Positions 13,194 to 21,482 of a DNA stretch of 64,000 nt are shown here, piece after piece. The notes beneath the pieces are model-generated. The model saw only the letters and a program-made list of their open reading frames with translations. It ran no database searches and was not told where the DNA came from. Position numbers and translations under genes: made by a program. The DNA comes from Rapana venosa (Eukaryota; Mollusca; Gastropoda; Neogastropoda; Muricidae): positions 13,756,314 to 13,820,313 of the forward strand of contig CM054155.1 in the NCBI GenBank assembly GCA_028751875.1, written 5' to 3'. Position 1 is the stretch's first letter. Every line of letters begins with the position of its first letter.

Positions 13194-13650
13194 CTGATGA
13201 TGATGCTGATGATGCTGATGATGATGACGATGACGATGGTGGTGATGATGATGATGATGATGATGACGACGACGACGACGACGATGATGATGATGATGGT
13301 GATGATGCTGATGATGATGCTGCTGATGCTGCTGCTGATGATGATGCTGCTGCTGCTGCTGATGCTGATGCTGCTGCTGATGCTGGACGTGTTGCAGGCT
13401 GCAGGAGCGCCTGGCGCAGCTGGAGGGCGAGAACTCGGCCCTGACGGTCAAGCTGACGCAGCAGCAGTGGGACGTGGAGAACCGCCTGATGGAGCTGGAG
13501 ATGCACCTGGGCCACAGCGACAGCCTGGCCTCCACCGACGTCAGCGAAGACCGGGGCGCTGTGGGAGGCGAGCGCTCGGGGCCCGGGGTGGCGGAGAGAT
13601 CGCAGTCTTCCACCCTGTCGCCTGTCGTCACCAAGGAGTCCATCATATGA
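1370..13650 (+). CDS. Gene A: 3' part of an unidentified Ala/Pro-rich coiled-coil protein with a C-terminal PDZ-ligand-like tail
   Basis: Join 1370-1722, 9296-9487, 11249-11546 and 13398-13650. Each intron starts GT and ends AG and all junction phases agree, giving 364 residues open to a TGA; upstream exons lie outside the window. Seen in the protein: a Ser/Thr/Pro-rich start, poly-Ala blocks, a Tyr/Pro-rich stretch (exon 2), Pro/Gly/Ser-rich sequence (exon 3), a roughly 45-residue heptad-like coiled coil spanning exons 3 and 4 (starting near LLKEISRLQERL), then an acidic Ser-rich tail ending KESII. ESII fits the class I PDZ-ligand pattern (S/T-x-hydrophobic), so docking on a PDZ scaffold is plausible. 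The order low-complexity linker, coiled coil, SDSL-like segment, PDZ ligand loosely recalls NOS1AP/CAPON adaptors, but no PTB domain is in view, so this is only a suggestion. The coding sequence is GC-rich against its introns. Confidence 0.82.
1744..1853 (+). repeat. GT microsatellite broken by G-runs
   Basis: (GT)n with G9-G11 interruptions directly after the gene A donor site. Confidence 0.9.
1864..1960. repeat. Short dispersed repeat F
   Basis: tttatttccagatggtacat and tgaataagcaa, then agccatcta. The same string order recurs at 63366-63440. Confidence 0.6.
1980..2400 (+). repeat. (TGTAG)n pentanucleotide array
   Basis: About 420 bp of TGTAG/TGCAG/TGGAG variants with a TGTGG block at 2270-2320. 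Confidence 0.95.
2493..2858 (-). repeat. SINE-A, near full length
   Basis: On the minus strand it starts with a tRNA-like head: GATAGCCTACTGGTCAGAA (A box region), an anticodon-arm-like part, and GGGTTCGATTCCCG (B box). The body follows, and a (TAAA)n tail at 2497-2525. Not a functional tRNA, as a long unrelated body follows the head. Confidence 0.82.
2859..3194. other. Gene A intron spacer
   Basis: T/G-rich with TGTTG-type short repeats around 3070-3130. No gene or recognised element. Confidence 0.6.
3195..4395 (+). repeat. Trinucleotide array (AGT/AGC/AGG)n, 1.2 kb
   Basis: Interrupted AGT repeat with AGC and AGG variants. Long stop-free frames here (poly-Ser, poly-Val, and poly-Leu on the other strand) come from the repeat alone. 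Confidence 0.97.
4400..5710 (+). repeat. G-rich array of GGGTG/GGGTA/GGTAA pentamers
   Basis: About 1.3 kb of 5-bp units, with higher-order units such as ggtagggtggggtgaggtag. G on the + strand, with many GGG runs (G-quadruplex-prone). Confidence 0.95.
5711..6230. repeat. Strand-switch unit: C-rich then G-rich
   Basis: 5730-5983 is C-rich (CCTAC/CCTCA), the complement type of the preceding array; 5985-6208 is G-rich again. The switch-point sequence gggaactacccgaatctgca occurs at both 5711 and 6213, about 500 bp apart, so the unit has been duplicated. Confidence 0.9.
6231..7292 (+). repeat. (CCCTA)n pentanucleotide array
   Basis: About 1.06 kb of ACCCT units with CCCCA variants. On the other strand it reads TAGGG; not TTAGGG. 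Confidence 0.95.
7293..7555. other. Unrecognised intron sequence
   Basis: No gene or repeat recognised between the pentamer array and the SINE at 7560. Confidence 0.4.
7560..7905 (-). repeat. tRNA-Leu-like SINE fragment (SINE-E)
   Basis: Minus-strand ATAGCCGAGTGGTTAAGAC (A box) and GAGCTCGAATCTCGGG (B-box-like), then a body. 7861-7895 shares cgtctcatccgaaagacta with the SINE at 47656-48136. Confidence 0.65.
7906..8248. other. Unrecognised intron sequence with G13
   Basis: AT-rich with a short GT run (7929-7940) and a G13 run near 8101. No gene seen. Confidence 0.4.
8249..8434 (-). repeat. SINE-B, 3' part, split by a LINE insertion
   Basis: Matches the SINE-B body also present at 18820-19117 and 63783-64000 (ggtcgtaggggagcgaggc, gagggcggcgcccatctcc). 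It stops at AAGCC (8430-8434) and resumes at 9060. Confidence 0.85.
8435..9059 (+). mobile_element. 3' end of a CR1/L2-like LINE
   Basis: 8631-8733 encodes the end of a LINE ORF2-type protein: VSGPSTWDDLPLSLRQKP then TFKSSLKTHLF, a well-known C-terminal signature. A 3'UTR with a GT/GC microsatellite and the tail gcactatataaattccat with TTA/ATC repeats follow. It is inserted in SINE-B with AAGCC target duplications. A 52-bp tandem duplication lies at its left edge (8421-8525). Confidence 0.8.
9060..9207 (-). repeat. SINE-B head (tRNA-like plus 5S-like) with G38
   Basis: Continuation of the split SINE-B. On the minus strand the tRNA-like GATAGCTCAGTGGTCGGAGC is followed by a run of 38 C and then a 5S-rRNA-like stretch (GTTAAGCAGC, CACTTGGATGGGTGACCG). 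Confidence 0.85.
9296..9487 (+). CDS. Gene A, second visible exon
   Basis: 192 bp, entered and left in phase 1, so it could be skipped without a frameshift. The acceptor is tttttgtctgcag and the donor is G|GTAGGT. It encodes GVTLGATDPQTG and then a Pro/Tyr/Thr-rich stretch with PYSTSMPYPPSPTP near its end. GC-rich coding sequence lying between two simple-repeat introns. Confidence 0.8.
9488..9695. other. Gene A intron, G/T-rich start
   Basis: Begins with the donor GTAGGT, then tggttttggtgtgggttggg duplicated. No gene. Confidence 0.6.
9696..9834 (+). repeat. (GT)n microsatellite
   Basis: About 140 bp of GT with a few GC and AT variants. Confidence 0.95.
9880..10790 (+). repeat. G/T-rich low-complexity array (GGTAGATGGG-like, then GGTT)
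   Basis: Degenerate units of tagatgggtgggtgga type to about 10510, then (GGTT)n to 10670 and ggttgataggtagctt repeats at 10690-10790. Confidence 0.9.
11047..11146 (+). repeat. GT/GCGT microsatellite
   Basis: Alternating GTGT and GCGT blocks in the intron 100 bp before gene A exon 3. Confidence 0.9.
11249..11546 (+). CDS. Gene A, third visible exon (poly-Ala, Pro-rich, start of coiled coil)
   Basis: The acceptor follows a long pyrimidine tract (cttcttctt...cacccaag) and the donor is the consensus AG|GTAAGT. The exon starts in phase 1 and ends after two bases of an Arg codon. It encodes GLHISQAVS, six Ala written by (GCA)n, a Gly/Pro/Ser-rich block, and then ADILLKEISR, the first turns of the coiled coil. 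Confidence 0.82.
11573..12075 (+). repeat. Minisatellite, about 52-62 bp unit, 9 copies
   Basis: Unit contains gttgaaaatctcaagtctgc, agaataaaatcgttcagaag and gtttgttgtgaaaa. It starts 27 bp after the gene A exon 3 donor. Confidence 0.93.
12120..12470 (+). mobile_element. RTE-like LINE 3' fragment
   Basis: Encodes GRRRGRQTKKWMDELNIK then DWTGLGMAVLLRKAEDKA, the C-terminal tail typical of RTE-type reverse transcriptases. Upstream frames are broken. The same tail type occurs at 24085-24475. Confidence 0.65.
12471..13054. other. Gene A last intron, T-rich part
   Basis: T-runs and short TTG repeats. 13001-13041 resembles 52937-52977 (ttagagctccaaggt, accaatggtgaga), a small dispersed repeat also hinted at 34028. 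No gene. Confidence 0.5.
13055..13388 (+). repeat. (GAT)n with GCT and GAC blocks
   Basis: Trinucleotide repeat of about 330 bp ending just before the last acceptor of gene A. Stop-free frames here (poly-Met, poly-Ser/Ala, poly-His) are artefacts. Confidence 0.95.
13398..13650 (+). CDS. Gene A, terminal exon (coiled coil and PDZ-ligand-like C-terminus)
   Basis: The acceptor gtgttgcag|G completes the Arg codon from the previous exon. The reading frame runs LQERLAQLEGENSAL, through a heptad-like region to MELEMHLG, then an acidic and Ser-rich tail to KESII and TGA at 13648-13650. Just upstream is a (GAT/GCT)n repeat instead of a normal pyrimidine tract, so this acceptor looks weak. Confidence 0.84.
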
Positions 13651-15210
13651 AGCGCCACACCGCTGTCTTGGGGTTTGGGTCGTGTTGTAGCTTCCGTGCG
13701 GACCTCCAGCACAGGTCTCTGCTCTAGCCAACCTCGGTACCGGTTTCCTCCAGCATGTGTGCAGACCCCCCCGGTTTCTAGGGATCCTGTCAGACCTTCA
13801 AAAGAAAAACCGGTTTTTCAGCATCTGTGCAAGCCTCAAAACCGGGTTCCGCCATTTTGTGCAAACCTCAAAACCAGGTTCCGTCATTTTGTGCAAGATT
13901 TAAAAAAAAACCTAACCAGTCACCAGCATCCGTGAGACTTTTGAAACCGTGTCCACTATCAGCATTGTCCAGCCAAGGTTCTGGAGAATTTTTCGTCTTT
14001 TTCTTCTTTGTTCTCCCTCTCCGTGTGTTGACTGAGGGATGGAGTTGTGTTTATGGGGGGGGGGAAATCGCCTTCGTGGATGGCAAGAAAGGGACCCGCT
14101 TGTTGTTGAGCTGTTGAAGTACCTCTGGGATATGTTGTGGGTTCTCTTGGATGTTCAGCAATCTTCCAAAAGCTGCGTGTGTCTGTGTCTGCGTTTCTGA
14201 ACGGTTGAAAATGGTTGTCGAGGTTGACGACTCTGTCCCAGCAATCTCGACACACAAGAGTGGAAAGTTTCTCAAGCTGGGGCGTTTTCCAGCCTTGAGT
14301 ACAAAGGAAAGAAGTGTGTGGACGTTTCTTACTTAAAAGAGTATCGTCTGTTACAAAACTGAACCTGTGAGTCAGACGTGTTTCCAGATGATTTCCCCCG
14401 GGACCAACGTTATCATTTAGGGCCAACCTTACACTGACCAACTGCGATTGCAATCTCTTTGACTTGGACACGGTTCTAGGGCCAATACCACGGGTGCCCC
14501 TCCTTGAAGACAAGCCTCCCAGCATTTCTGTGTCAAACCAACATGCGCGTGATCAATGACGAACTCCGTTGACCTTGTGTGTTAACTAAGCAGAGAGTGC
14601 GCCCGCCACCTTTTTGAGTGCGCGAAGTTCAGTGGGTCACACTGGTCCTCGTGTCACGACTCCTAGGATATGATTATGCGGGACTGTTGATGATCCGTGT
14701 ACAACTCCGTTACTAGGGCAACCAGAGGGACGTCGGTACGGGTACAAGTACCAGACAACTTTGGCAGACAACAAAAACAAGTTGGCACAGAAAAGTGACG
14801 AAGACGTGAACCGGAAATTACGGGTTGATGCTCCGGAAGTGCAACACTCAAACGCACCACGGGAAAAAAAAAACCTATACGTTCATGCACTTCAGTATAG
14901 GTTTTTTTTGTGTGTGTGTGTGTGTGTGTGGTGTGTGTGTGTGTGCGTGCTTGCACGTGCCAAGCGTGCGTACCGCGCGCGCGTGTGTGTGTGTGTGTGT
15001 GCTGTGTATGGTAATGTGTGAGCGCGAATATGTGTGTGATACTGCTCTAAAAAAATGTTTTTAACCAGTGTTAAGGAAGATGGATGTGCAGAAGATGGAT
15101 GTGCAGAAGATGCAGTGCAGCCATCAAACGGACATTCCAGCGTGAGTGGCACCAGCAGACATCATCATCACAGCTGCCAGCTCAGGCCTGAAAGAAAAAG
15201 AAAATAAAAG
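13651..15210 (+). other. Probable 3'UTR of gene A
   Basis: Non-coding sequence after the gene A stop. It contains short imperfect repeats at about 13800-13905 (gtgcaa/cctcaaaacc/ggttccg), a perfect 15-bp stem-loop at 14866-14909, and GT tracts near 14910-15000. The first good polyadenylation signal noted is AATAAA at about 15204. The extent of the UTR is inferred. Confidence 0.45.
14866..14909 (+). other. Perfect 15-bp stem-loop in the gene A 3'UTR
   Basis: Arms 14866-14880 (A-run then CCTATAC) and 14895-14909 (GTATAGG then T-run) are exact reverse complements around a 14-nt loop. On transcribed RNA this would form a hairpin with an A/U-rich base. Confidence 0.7.
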
Positions 15211-15560
15211 AAAATATATAATTATACATTTATATCAGACACGGGAATTATCAGTTCATGGATATAATTATGCCACTGTGCGATTAGAGCGGAATGCAAA
15301 CGAAACTAAGTCATGATTTGAACACGTAGCGTTTATCATCTTAATCACATTTCATGTTTTGGTTGTTTTCTTTTCTCCCTGGGCTTTTTTTTTGTTTTGG
15401 GGGGGTTGGGGGTTTTTGTGGTGGGGGGGGGGGGGGGAGCGGGGAGAAGGAGGGAGACAGTCCAAGCACAAAGCTGCTGAACTCATAATTATGTATGGTA
15501 GGTTTTGACCATTATCAATATTGGGAGTCATAAGAAAATGAAAATTATTATGCCTGAAGC
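15211..15560. other. Intergenic, nothing recognised
   Basis: AT-rich with G-runs at 15401-15440. No gene. Confidence 0.4.
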
Positions 15561-15565
15561 AAGCG

Positions 15566-15680
15566 CATGCACACACACACGCGCGCGCGCGCGCACCTAC
15601 ACACATACGCACGCACACGAGAAAGATAAAGAGGGAGAGAGAAGGGGTTAAGAGAAAGAGAGAGAGAGGAAGAGACATGG

Positions 15681-15721
<41 letters not shown>
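15566..15721. repeat. CA, CG and GA microsatellites
   Basis: (CA)n, (GC)n and then long (GA)n blocks in sequence. Confidence 0.9.
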
Positions 15722-15723
<2 letters not shown>

Positions 15724-15964
15724 CTCGTTTGCACAAATAACCTTTGTAATAACAGTCTCTATATCATTCATTTTGGCAAAGCAAAACACGGGAAAAAGAG
15801 CGTATGACTACACCACATCAGCAAGAAGCTTGTCCCTTCTTTGATGGGAAAATAGGGAAAATAAACGTGGACAGGAGGTAGAGAGGGGCGAGGGTGTTAA
15901 ACGCAAAAACCTGACCAGTAGCTTTAAGCAAGAAAGAAGTAAATACTGATAACTAATCAATGGG

Positions 15965-15967
<3 letters not shown>

Positions 15968-15996
<29 letters not shown>
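15968..15996 (+). repeat. (CA)n
   Basis: About 14 CA units. Confidence 0.9.
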
Positions 15997-15999
<3 letters not shown>

Positions 16000-17327
16000 T
16001 CACTCCGTATGGGCTGGGAATTCTTGATGAGGAGCGAAATAGCCCCCCAAAATGTAATGTGCTATCAACATTTAATCTTTTCTAACCATTCCACTGACAA
16101 GTCCATCTGTTTGCCGTGAGCTGTGTTATACACCGATGAAATTTAAAGGAGCTCATAGAGGGTGGGGTTTTTCTCCCTATAGTGACCATACTATGGTGGC
16201 CCAAGCAAAAATGTTTATGATTGTGAAAGATGAAAGATGTAGGGAAATACATCTGTTGTAGTTGTGTACATTCTAAGATTATTTCAGAATATTCTTTCGC
16301 TTGCAAACTTACGAAAATGAATGACAGAGATATTAATAAGTATCAGTATGTAGAAAAAAATATTCAAACAATAGCAAATACACAACACTATTTTAAACTG
16401 CTGGCATTTGTTCTGATCTTTAAGACTGCCTAACCATTTTAAAGGAATGCTCGGGTTGCAAGAGAGAGGAAGTTGCAGTATCTCAGAATACATCCAACTC
16501 CAAATTCCGAATACTTTATGATCTCCAAAAAAACAGAGAAATTTAGTAAGGTTACGAGCAAAGGAATGCACATGAAAAGGATAACAGAATGAATAACGAG
16601 CATGTCCTCAGAAAGCTTACAGCTTACAGCACCACAGCTTACAGTTTCCCATAAGAATCTCAGCTGTCGGCTGACCACTGACCAGTAGCATACCTAGGGT
16701 CCTGCTGTACCAAGCTGTGTTGTCCATGCATCTCCAGTCTGCTTTCCCTACTTTTTCTAATCATCTCCTAGGTGTCAAGTGGAAGATGTTGTCTTGGCTG
16801 AGGGTGTATCCACAACTGCCTGTAACCACCTCAGATTATCATTGACAATCCTGTAAAGGCTAATCAGTCTTAGATAGTCCCCATAAAACACTGCCACATT
16901 CCCTAAGATGCTAAGAGTTATCTGTAGACAGTTCACGTTATATATGTCAGGTTTACATTCACCACTCTTTTAAGGAAAAAATGCACATCCTACGCTTTGT
17001 CTCCGAAATTCTTAATAATCTGGAAAGCAGAATCAAATAATGTAATATTGTTTTAGAAAAACGTTGTTGTCGTGTGAATATTGTTTGCTTGGGCGAGTTC
17101 TTACGCTGCGCCCGTTTGTGACCGACCTGACATGAAGAAGAGCTGGATCTTCACCAACGAGATTGCTTGTATCTATTGCTGCCTGACTGCTATGTGCGTA
17201 CTCTGCTGATAGTTCAGACCTTAATCATATGGAAGTTTTAGAAATGATACTAGCCAAAAATGCATCATTTTTCTATCATGGATCATATATAGTCTTATTG
17301 GTTTTAAGAGCCTTTAGCCGGCCAACT
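16000..17327. other. Intergenic, no gene recognised
   Basis: No coding signature. It may include decayed sequence of the LINE at 17328-17620, since it lies downstream of it on the minus strand. Confidence 0.35.
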
Positions 17328-17620
17328 TTAATCAATTTGACAAAAGACAAGCTGAATCGATATTAAAAGCAAGATGCAAAAGACTCCCTTGTGTACGCCT
17401 GTCAGAATCTGGAAGGGACCTGGAGAATGCATTGCTGCCATTCTCCTGTATGCATGCTGCATTTCAGTCTGTGGTATAACTTGCTTTGTGGCCGAAATTA
17501 TCACAGTATAGTAGACAGTCACCAAGGCAAGACAGTCCTCTCCAGAATGCTCTGTTGAAGGCTTTAGTGCAGTCAATGGACATGAGTGCGAGTTCAGATT
17601 CATTTGACATTTTCAATATT
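17328..17620 (-). mobile_element. Degenerate LINE reverse transcriptase fragment
   Basis: One minus frame reads SIDCTKAFNRAFWRGLSCLG (matches the RT motif with DxxKAFD). Another reads FQILTGVHKG and ILLLISIQLV, like the conserved F-x-(I/V)-x-TGVRQGC-x-LSPLLF. Frameshifts and lost catalytic residues show it is dead. Minus-strand sequence at 17671-17947 (AMDGISAEVF) may be its upstream part (compare DGIPAEVF). Confidence 0.6.
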
Positions 17621-17947
17621 CATGGCAATGTCAAAATAATATACTTAACATCTCGATTTTTTTAACAAGTTTATTCTTCACGAAGCTTATTCTTCACGAA
17701 GTTTTGCCTCTCTTGTACCATCAAGATGGTCACAAGAGTTTTGTGGAAGTCCATCTTCCATAGCCCTGCCAGTCTAGTCACCTCTTTCCCACTGGCACAA
17801 CGGCAACGGATCAGATCTGATGACCAAGTCTGCATCATCATTGGACAACCATTCCTTCTCTTCTTCAAAACAAACACTTCAGCACTGATTCCGTCCATGG
17901 CAGACAATTTGTTCGTATACGTGGCGGCTGTTTTCCTAAAGTGTTGA

Positions 17948-18470
17948 CCAGTTGAGTTCCTGAGTTCCTGGGTGCTGCTGCAGACTAATTAGGGCACCGC
18001 TTGTCCAGATACCCTCCCAGCTTTGATTTCCATTTCCCTATCAAGACATCCAAGCAAGCACAGATAATCCTTACAATGGGGGATCCGTTTCTTCTGGTTC
18101 CACCTCATCTTCAATTCTTTTGGCGTCTCCTTAGGGAAGAGATTTCCCCCGACAAATTATCTGGGCCCAGAGAAATTCTATTCCGCCTGCCATTACTTTT
18201 GATTTTTTTCTAAAAATAGATTACCTCTTTTTTTTCCTTCTACGCCCAAATTTTGAAAGAAAAAGCAGTCTGAACAGAAATGAATCCTTTTTTTTAATTT
18301 TTTGTTAAAACAGCAGCACGGAATGTTCTAGACTTGGAAACAGAAATAAGGTAGAACGTAAAGTGAATTTTTTTATTTTACAAATTTTGAGAATGAGATT
18401 GATAATAATGATAAGAAGAGTACCTGCAGTACATAGATAGAAGAAGGAAACAATGATAATGATGATAATA
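17948..18470. other. Intergenic, nothing recognised
   Basis: T-rich at 18180-18300. No gene. Confidence 0.35.
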
Positions 18471-18605
18471 ATACTAATAACAATAATAACACAGTAATAA
18501 TGGCCACAAGAAGAACAACAACAACAGCAGCAACAATAACGTCAACAGAAATGATGATAATAGCAACAACAACATTAATAATATTAATAATAATAATAAT
18601 ACGAG
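18440..18605 (+). repeat. AAT/AAC-rich low complexity
   Basis: Imperfect (AAT)n and (AAC)n. Confidence 0.8.
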
Positions 18606-18819
18606 AATGAAAGAAATAGAACTAAGAGTCTTTAAGCAAACGCTTTCCATTTCTTGAAAAGAAATCACTACCTGATAAGACTGACATATGCGCCACACCG
18701 CTTGTGTTAATTCAAAATATTTTTTAAAAAATTTAAAACGCAAATGAGAAAATATGCTGAGACAGAAAGAGAGAGAGAGTTGGGTTCTGTCTGTATGTGC
18801 TATTCTGTCCCCTCTTTTA

Positions 18820-19117
18820 AAAAGGTAAAGGTGACCCATAACCTATGTGGTCGTAGGGGAGCGAGGCATCAGAGACCTCAGCTTCTCTAGGGGCCAGCAT
18901 ATTGAGGGCGGCGCCCATCTCCTCTCCCTCGCTGCTTTATCTTCCCTGACCCTAAAGAGGCAGGTACCCATTTACAGCTGGGTGAACTGAGGGAACTGTA
19001 CTGAAGCCAAGGCGCGCAAACGGCCACCCATCCAAGTGGTAACCACGCTCGATGCTGCTTAACCTTAGCTGGGGGAAAGCGAGTGCTCTGACCACTGAGC
19101 TATCGGTCCCCTTCCCC
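18820..19117 (-). repeat. SINE-B, full composite copy (tRNA head plus 5S-like part)
   Basis: On the minus strand: CGATAGCTCAGTGGTCAGAG (tRNA A-box region), then GGTTAAGCAGCATCGAGC and ACCACTTGGATGGGTGGCCG, which match the internal control region and following part of 5S rRNA. Then a body with CAGCTGTAAATGGGTACCTG and the GGGCGCCGCCC palindrome. The only intact copy in the window. Confidence 0.87.
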
Positions 19118-19184
19118 TCTTTCGCACCCTCAAATTTCAACATTCTCAGAAGTAAAAGTTCACACTTAACACACGCACAAATAC

Positions 19185-19187
<3 letters not shown>

Positions 19188-19240
<53 letters not shown>

Positions 19241-19280
19241 CATACGTCATTTTAACACACACACACACACACACACACGC
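19188..19280 (+). repeat. (CT)n and (CA)n
   Basis: Microsatellites at 19188-19234 and 19256-19280. Confidence 0.95.
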
Positions 19281-19481
19281 GTGTTACACATAGCCTACAT
19301 GTAAACTCCAGATAAACTAAAGGGAGGGAAGAAAGGGGGTAGGGAAGAAAGGGGGTAGGGAAGTACAGAGTTGCTGGTCTTTATACTGCTGCGTGCCAAA
19401 ACCGCTCTCGAAGAGGTAATTAATTTTAAGCTTGTGAACTTTGACTCTCACTTTTGGAATACATGATGAAGATGACGATAC

Positions 19482-19482
<1 letters not shown>

Positions 19483-19517
<35 letters not shown>
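19483..19517 (+). repeat. (GAT)n
   Basis: About 12 units. Confidence 0.9.
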
Positions 19518-19518
<1 letters not shown>

Positions 19519-19810
19519 TGATGCGCTGGTGTTTAAATCGGTGCATCCTGTCCATAATGTGATGTTGCTAAAGATGTGGGTGGGGGGGAAAAAACAACAA
19601 AAAAGAAGAAGAAAAAAAAAGAAAAAAGAAACAAATATTCCACCCCAATGTGATAAAAGAGGGGCTCCTATCCACTTTTGATTTGTTTCTTGTTTTTTTT
19701 CTTTTGTTTTTTAATCATCCATTCTATTATGCTGTTGTCAATACTGTCTGAATATTTTGACACTTGGAGAGCTACTAACTGTACATATTTTTAACCTAAT
19801 AATTATACAA

Positions 19811-19812
<2 letters not shown>

Positions 19813-19853
<41 letters not shown>

Positions 19854-19855
19854 TC

Positions 19856-19888
<33 letters not shown>

Positions 19889-20057
19889 TTCTCTCTGTCT
19901 CTCTTTCATGCTCCATCTATCGATCGGTGGATCGATCCTCCTCCACCCACCCACCACCCCCACCCTTCCTCTCCTCTCTCTCTCTCTGTCTGTCTCTCAT
20001 GCTCCATCTATCGATCGATCCCCCTTTCTTCCTCTCCCCCTCTCTCCCTCTCTCTCC

Positions 20058-20089
<32 letters not shown>

Positions 20090-20110
20090 CGCGCTCTTTC
20101 TCTCTCATTG
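19813..20110 (+). repeat. CT/CTGT/CTAT microsatellite complex
   Basis: (CT)n, (CTGT)n, (CTAT)n and (CTTT)n blocks with catgctccatctatcgatcg duplicated at 19908 and 19999. Confidence 0.9.
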
Positions 20111-20242
20111 TGATATATTTCCTTTTTTTTTCTCTTCTGGTTGAAATTTCATCTTTTTTTTCTCAAGTTGTGTACATTCCTTACAATGTGGCGGCTGCAA
20201 ACAAAAACAAAACCTTACAAAAAACAAAAACAAAAGAGTTAA

Positions 20243-20300
<58 letters not shown>
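20243..20300 (+). repeat. (CA)n
   Basis: About 28 perfect CA units. Confidence 0.95.
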
Positions 20301-20301
<1 letters not shown>

Positions 20302-20572
20302 GCGTTGTACGTTTTGAGAAATATTATGGCGAGAACAAGAAGGTTTGGTGGGTTGTTTTGTTTTGTTGTTGTTGTTGTTTTGGAGAGAGAGGGGGGGTAT
20401 CTTTTTTTTTCTTTTTCCTTTTTTTCTGTTCGGGGTGTGTCCGGGGGGGGGGGGTGGGGGGGGGGGCTTCTTTTCTTAAGCAGCATGATTGTAAGCTATT
20501 TGAATAAAAACGTTAAAGTCATATTCATGCTTTCCAAAAAGGGGAAGGGGAGGACAGAGTGAGAGAGGGAGA

Positions 20573-20593
20573 GAGTGAGGGAGAGAGAGCGTG

Positions 20594-20641
<48 letters not shown>

Positions 20642-20975
20642 TGTGTGTGCGTGCGTGCGTGTGTGCGTGTGGGGGGTATGGGAAGTGGGGGGGGGGGGGG
20701 GGGGGAGAGCGCGCGTGCGTGCGAGCGTGCTTGACTGCATGCGTACATACATGTATATCTGTGTGTGCGTGCATGTGTGTGCATGTGCGCGCGTGCGTGT
20801 GTGTGTGTATACGTGTGTGTGTGCATGTGCGTATGTGTGTGTGAAGCACACAAGCAGGGTGGTGGAGGTAGGGGGAAGGAAACAGACATAAATAAGAGAG
20901 TCGATCAATCAATCAATCAATCGACCAATCAATCAATCGATCACTCAATCAATCGATCAATCAATCAGTATACAG
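20573..20975 (+). repeat. GA, GT/GCGT and ATCA repeat block
   Basis: (GA)n to 20638, GT/GCGT to 20850 with a G17 run, then (TCAA)n at 20905-20970. Confidence 0.92.
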
Positions 20976-21225
20976 TTCACACTTAATCAGTGAACGACAG
21001 AAATCAACAGAAAAATAAAAACTAAGAGGAACAAAGCAACAACAAGGCAACAACAAACAACAACAACAACAACAAAATGGGTATTGTCCTTTCCTTTGTT
21101 GTTGGTTTTGTTGTTGTTGTTGGGTTTTTTGGGGGGGTTGGGGGGTGTCTTTTCAAAACTTGTCTTCTATTGTCGATAGACAGCCTATGTGAATACAGAT
21201 GAATGGGTCATAACTGTTGGTTGAT

Positions 21226-21250
21226 GGGGGGGGGGGGGGGGGGGGGGGGG
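21226..21250 (+). repeat. G25 homopolymer
   Basis: Uninterrupted G-run. Confidence 0.95.
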
Positions 21251-21399
21251 CGTGCGGGGGCGGCGGCGAGGGGGGTAGTTGGTTTTTTTAACATTTCTTC
21301 ACACGCGTATTTATTTCTTTTCAATGTTGCCAGGCTTCAGAATCCAAAGTTACTCAACTATTTCAGAATCCATGGGCAATCAAGTTTATACTAAATTGA

Positions 21400-21401
<2 letters not shown>

Positions 21402-21470
<69 letters not shown>

Positions 21471-21482
21471 TCCTCCTCCTCC
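21402..21482 (+). repeat. (CT)n then (CCT)n
   Basis: About 33 CT units followed by four CCT units. Confidence 0.95.

Noticed and set aside
13024..13731. Poly-Ser, poly-His and poly-Met frames around 13.0-13.7 kb
   Set aside because: From the (GAT)n repeat. The true frame of the terminal exon is the plus-strand one joined through the acceptor at 13397.
19018..19063. Possible 5S rRNA gene
   Set aside because: Only about 45 bp match, embedded between a tRNA-like head and a SINE body seen in three copies.
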